From NCBI GenBank assembly GCA_004297315.1, contig SCTU01000133.1, positions 1 to 5,321 of the forward strand: a DNA stretch of 5,321 nt, written 5' to 3'. Positions 4,774 to 5,321 of the stretch are shown here, piece by piece. The stretch comes from Dehalococcoidia bacterium. Its GTDB lineage: Bacteria; Chloroflexota; Dehalococcoidia; UBA2979. The position numbers and the translations under genes were made by a program. The notes under the pieces were generated by a model. It made no database searches and was not told where the DNA came from. It saw only the letters and a program-made list of their open reading frames with translations. The first letter of the stretch is position 1. The number at the start of each line of letters is the position of its first letter.

Positions 4774-5321
4774 GTGACTACCTCAACCACCGAGGCGAAC
4801 GCCTGGGGCGTCGTCGGTCAGGATGCGCCGGTCGAGGTGCTGCGCCGCGCGATCGCCGGCGGACACTTGGCGCACGCCTACCTCTTCGCGGGACCGCCGG
4901 GCATCGGCAAGGCGCTGCTCGCGCGGCGGCTCGCGCAGACGCTCGTCGCCCCACGCGCCGATGACCCCACGCTCCCCGACCTCGCCTCGCGCGCCGCGCA
5001 GCAGATCGAGGCGGGCGCCTCCGCCGACATCGAGCGGATCGCGATCGGCGGCATCTGCGACGAGGCGAGCCACGACCACGCGACCGACCACTCGACGCGC
5101 ATCCGCATCTGCCAGGTGCGCCGGCTGGAGCGCGTCGCCTCGCTCGCCCCGTTCGCCGTCGCGCGCCGCGTGTTCATTGTCGACGGCGCGGACGACCTCC
5201 AGACCGAGGCCGGGCACGCGCTGTTGAAGACGCTCGAGGAGCCGCCCGGCGACGCGCTGCTCCTGCTGCTCGCCTCCGACGTCGATGCACTCCTGCCCAC
5301 GATCCGGTCGCGCTGCCAGGA
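4774..5321 (+). CDS. holB: DNA polymerase III subunit delta' (clamp-loader AAA+ protein), N-terminal part
   Basis: The first 182 residues of a delta'-like AAA+ clamp-loader subunit; the rest lies beyond the right edge. Delta' is the stator of the complex that loads the beta sliding clamp. Seen: VVGQ at 13-16, HAYLFAGPPGIGKALL at 34-49 (P-loop with K46, but Ala47 in place of Thr/Ser), VFIVDGADDL at 133-142 (Walker B-like), ALLKTLEEPP at 149-158, LLLLLAS at 162-168 and LLPTIRSRCQ at 173-182 (SRC motif). Odd: where most delta'/gamma proteins carry CRxC...GxHPD, this one reads SRAAQQIEAGASAD (72-85), so the zinc cysteines are gone, followed by a His/Asp-rich loop (SHDHATDH, 99-106). Delta' often has a degenerate nucleotide site, so Ala47 agrees with delta' rather than gamma/tau. 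The start is GTG at 4774 with a weak GGGCGA upstream; the overlapping ATG at 4772 hits a stop at once. Confidence 0.88.
   Translation, partial: MTTSTTEANAWGVVGQDAPVEVLRRAIAGGHLAHAYLFAGPPGIGKALLARRLAQTLVAPRADDPTLPDLASRAAQQIEAGASADIERIAIGGICDEASHDHATDHSTRIRICQVRRLERVASLAPFAVARRVFIVDGADDLQTEAGHALLKTLEEPPGDALLLLLASDVDALLPTIRSRCQ

Overview
The window is high-GC bacterial DNA with dense coding, Shine-Dalgarno sites and GTG/TTG starts. It holds five protein genes, two of them cut by the window edges. The short MutY with an actinobacterial-type C-terminus, a lysine/alanine/proline-rich tail and a DNA polymerase III delta' of this form suggest Chloroflexota or Actinomycetota. I lean to Chloroflexota, but this is inference from style and no marker gene here settles it.

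Layout. On the minus strand, a MutY-family HhH-GPD DNA glycosylase (1504 to 542) is followed after 21 bases by a metallo-beta-lactamase (MBL) fold hydrolase (520 to beyond base 1). They look like a two-gene operon. A 70-bp divergent intergenic region (1505-1574) separates them from a plus-strand gene (1575-2927). That gene encodes a histone-H1-like Lys/Ala/Pro tail fused to a LACTB2-type MBL fold and winged helix, the architecture of metal-dependent endoribonucleases. Next comes a 135-bp leader (2928-3062) with an intrinsic terminator and an exact alternative pairing partner for it, so it reads like an attenuator. It precedes a gene for a secreted protein built of three six-cysteine repeats (3063-4604), which I cannot assign to a family. 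After a 169-bp intergenic stretch with an extended -10 promoter candidate, the start of holB (DNA polymerase III delta') runs off the right edge.

How the genes may relate. Three of the five are nucleic-acid proteins: the MutY-like glycosylase, the tailed LACTB2-like enzyme and delta'. The two MBL enzymes share local motifs but differ in their ends. The repeat protein is probably exported and is unrelated in function to its neighbours. The points most worth checking are the tail-MBL fusion, the MutY homologue lacking the catalytic Glu with an atypical Fe-S cysteine spacing, the three-way mutually exclusive leader pairing, and the 18-cysteine repeat protein. I see no mobile element, CRISPR array, tRNA or rRNA, and no stretch over 300 bases lacks a gene.
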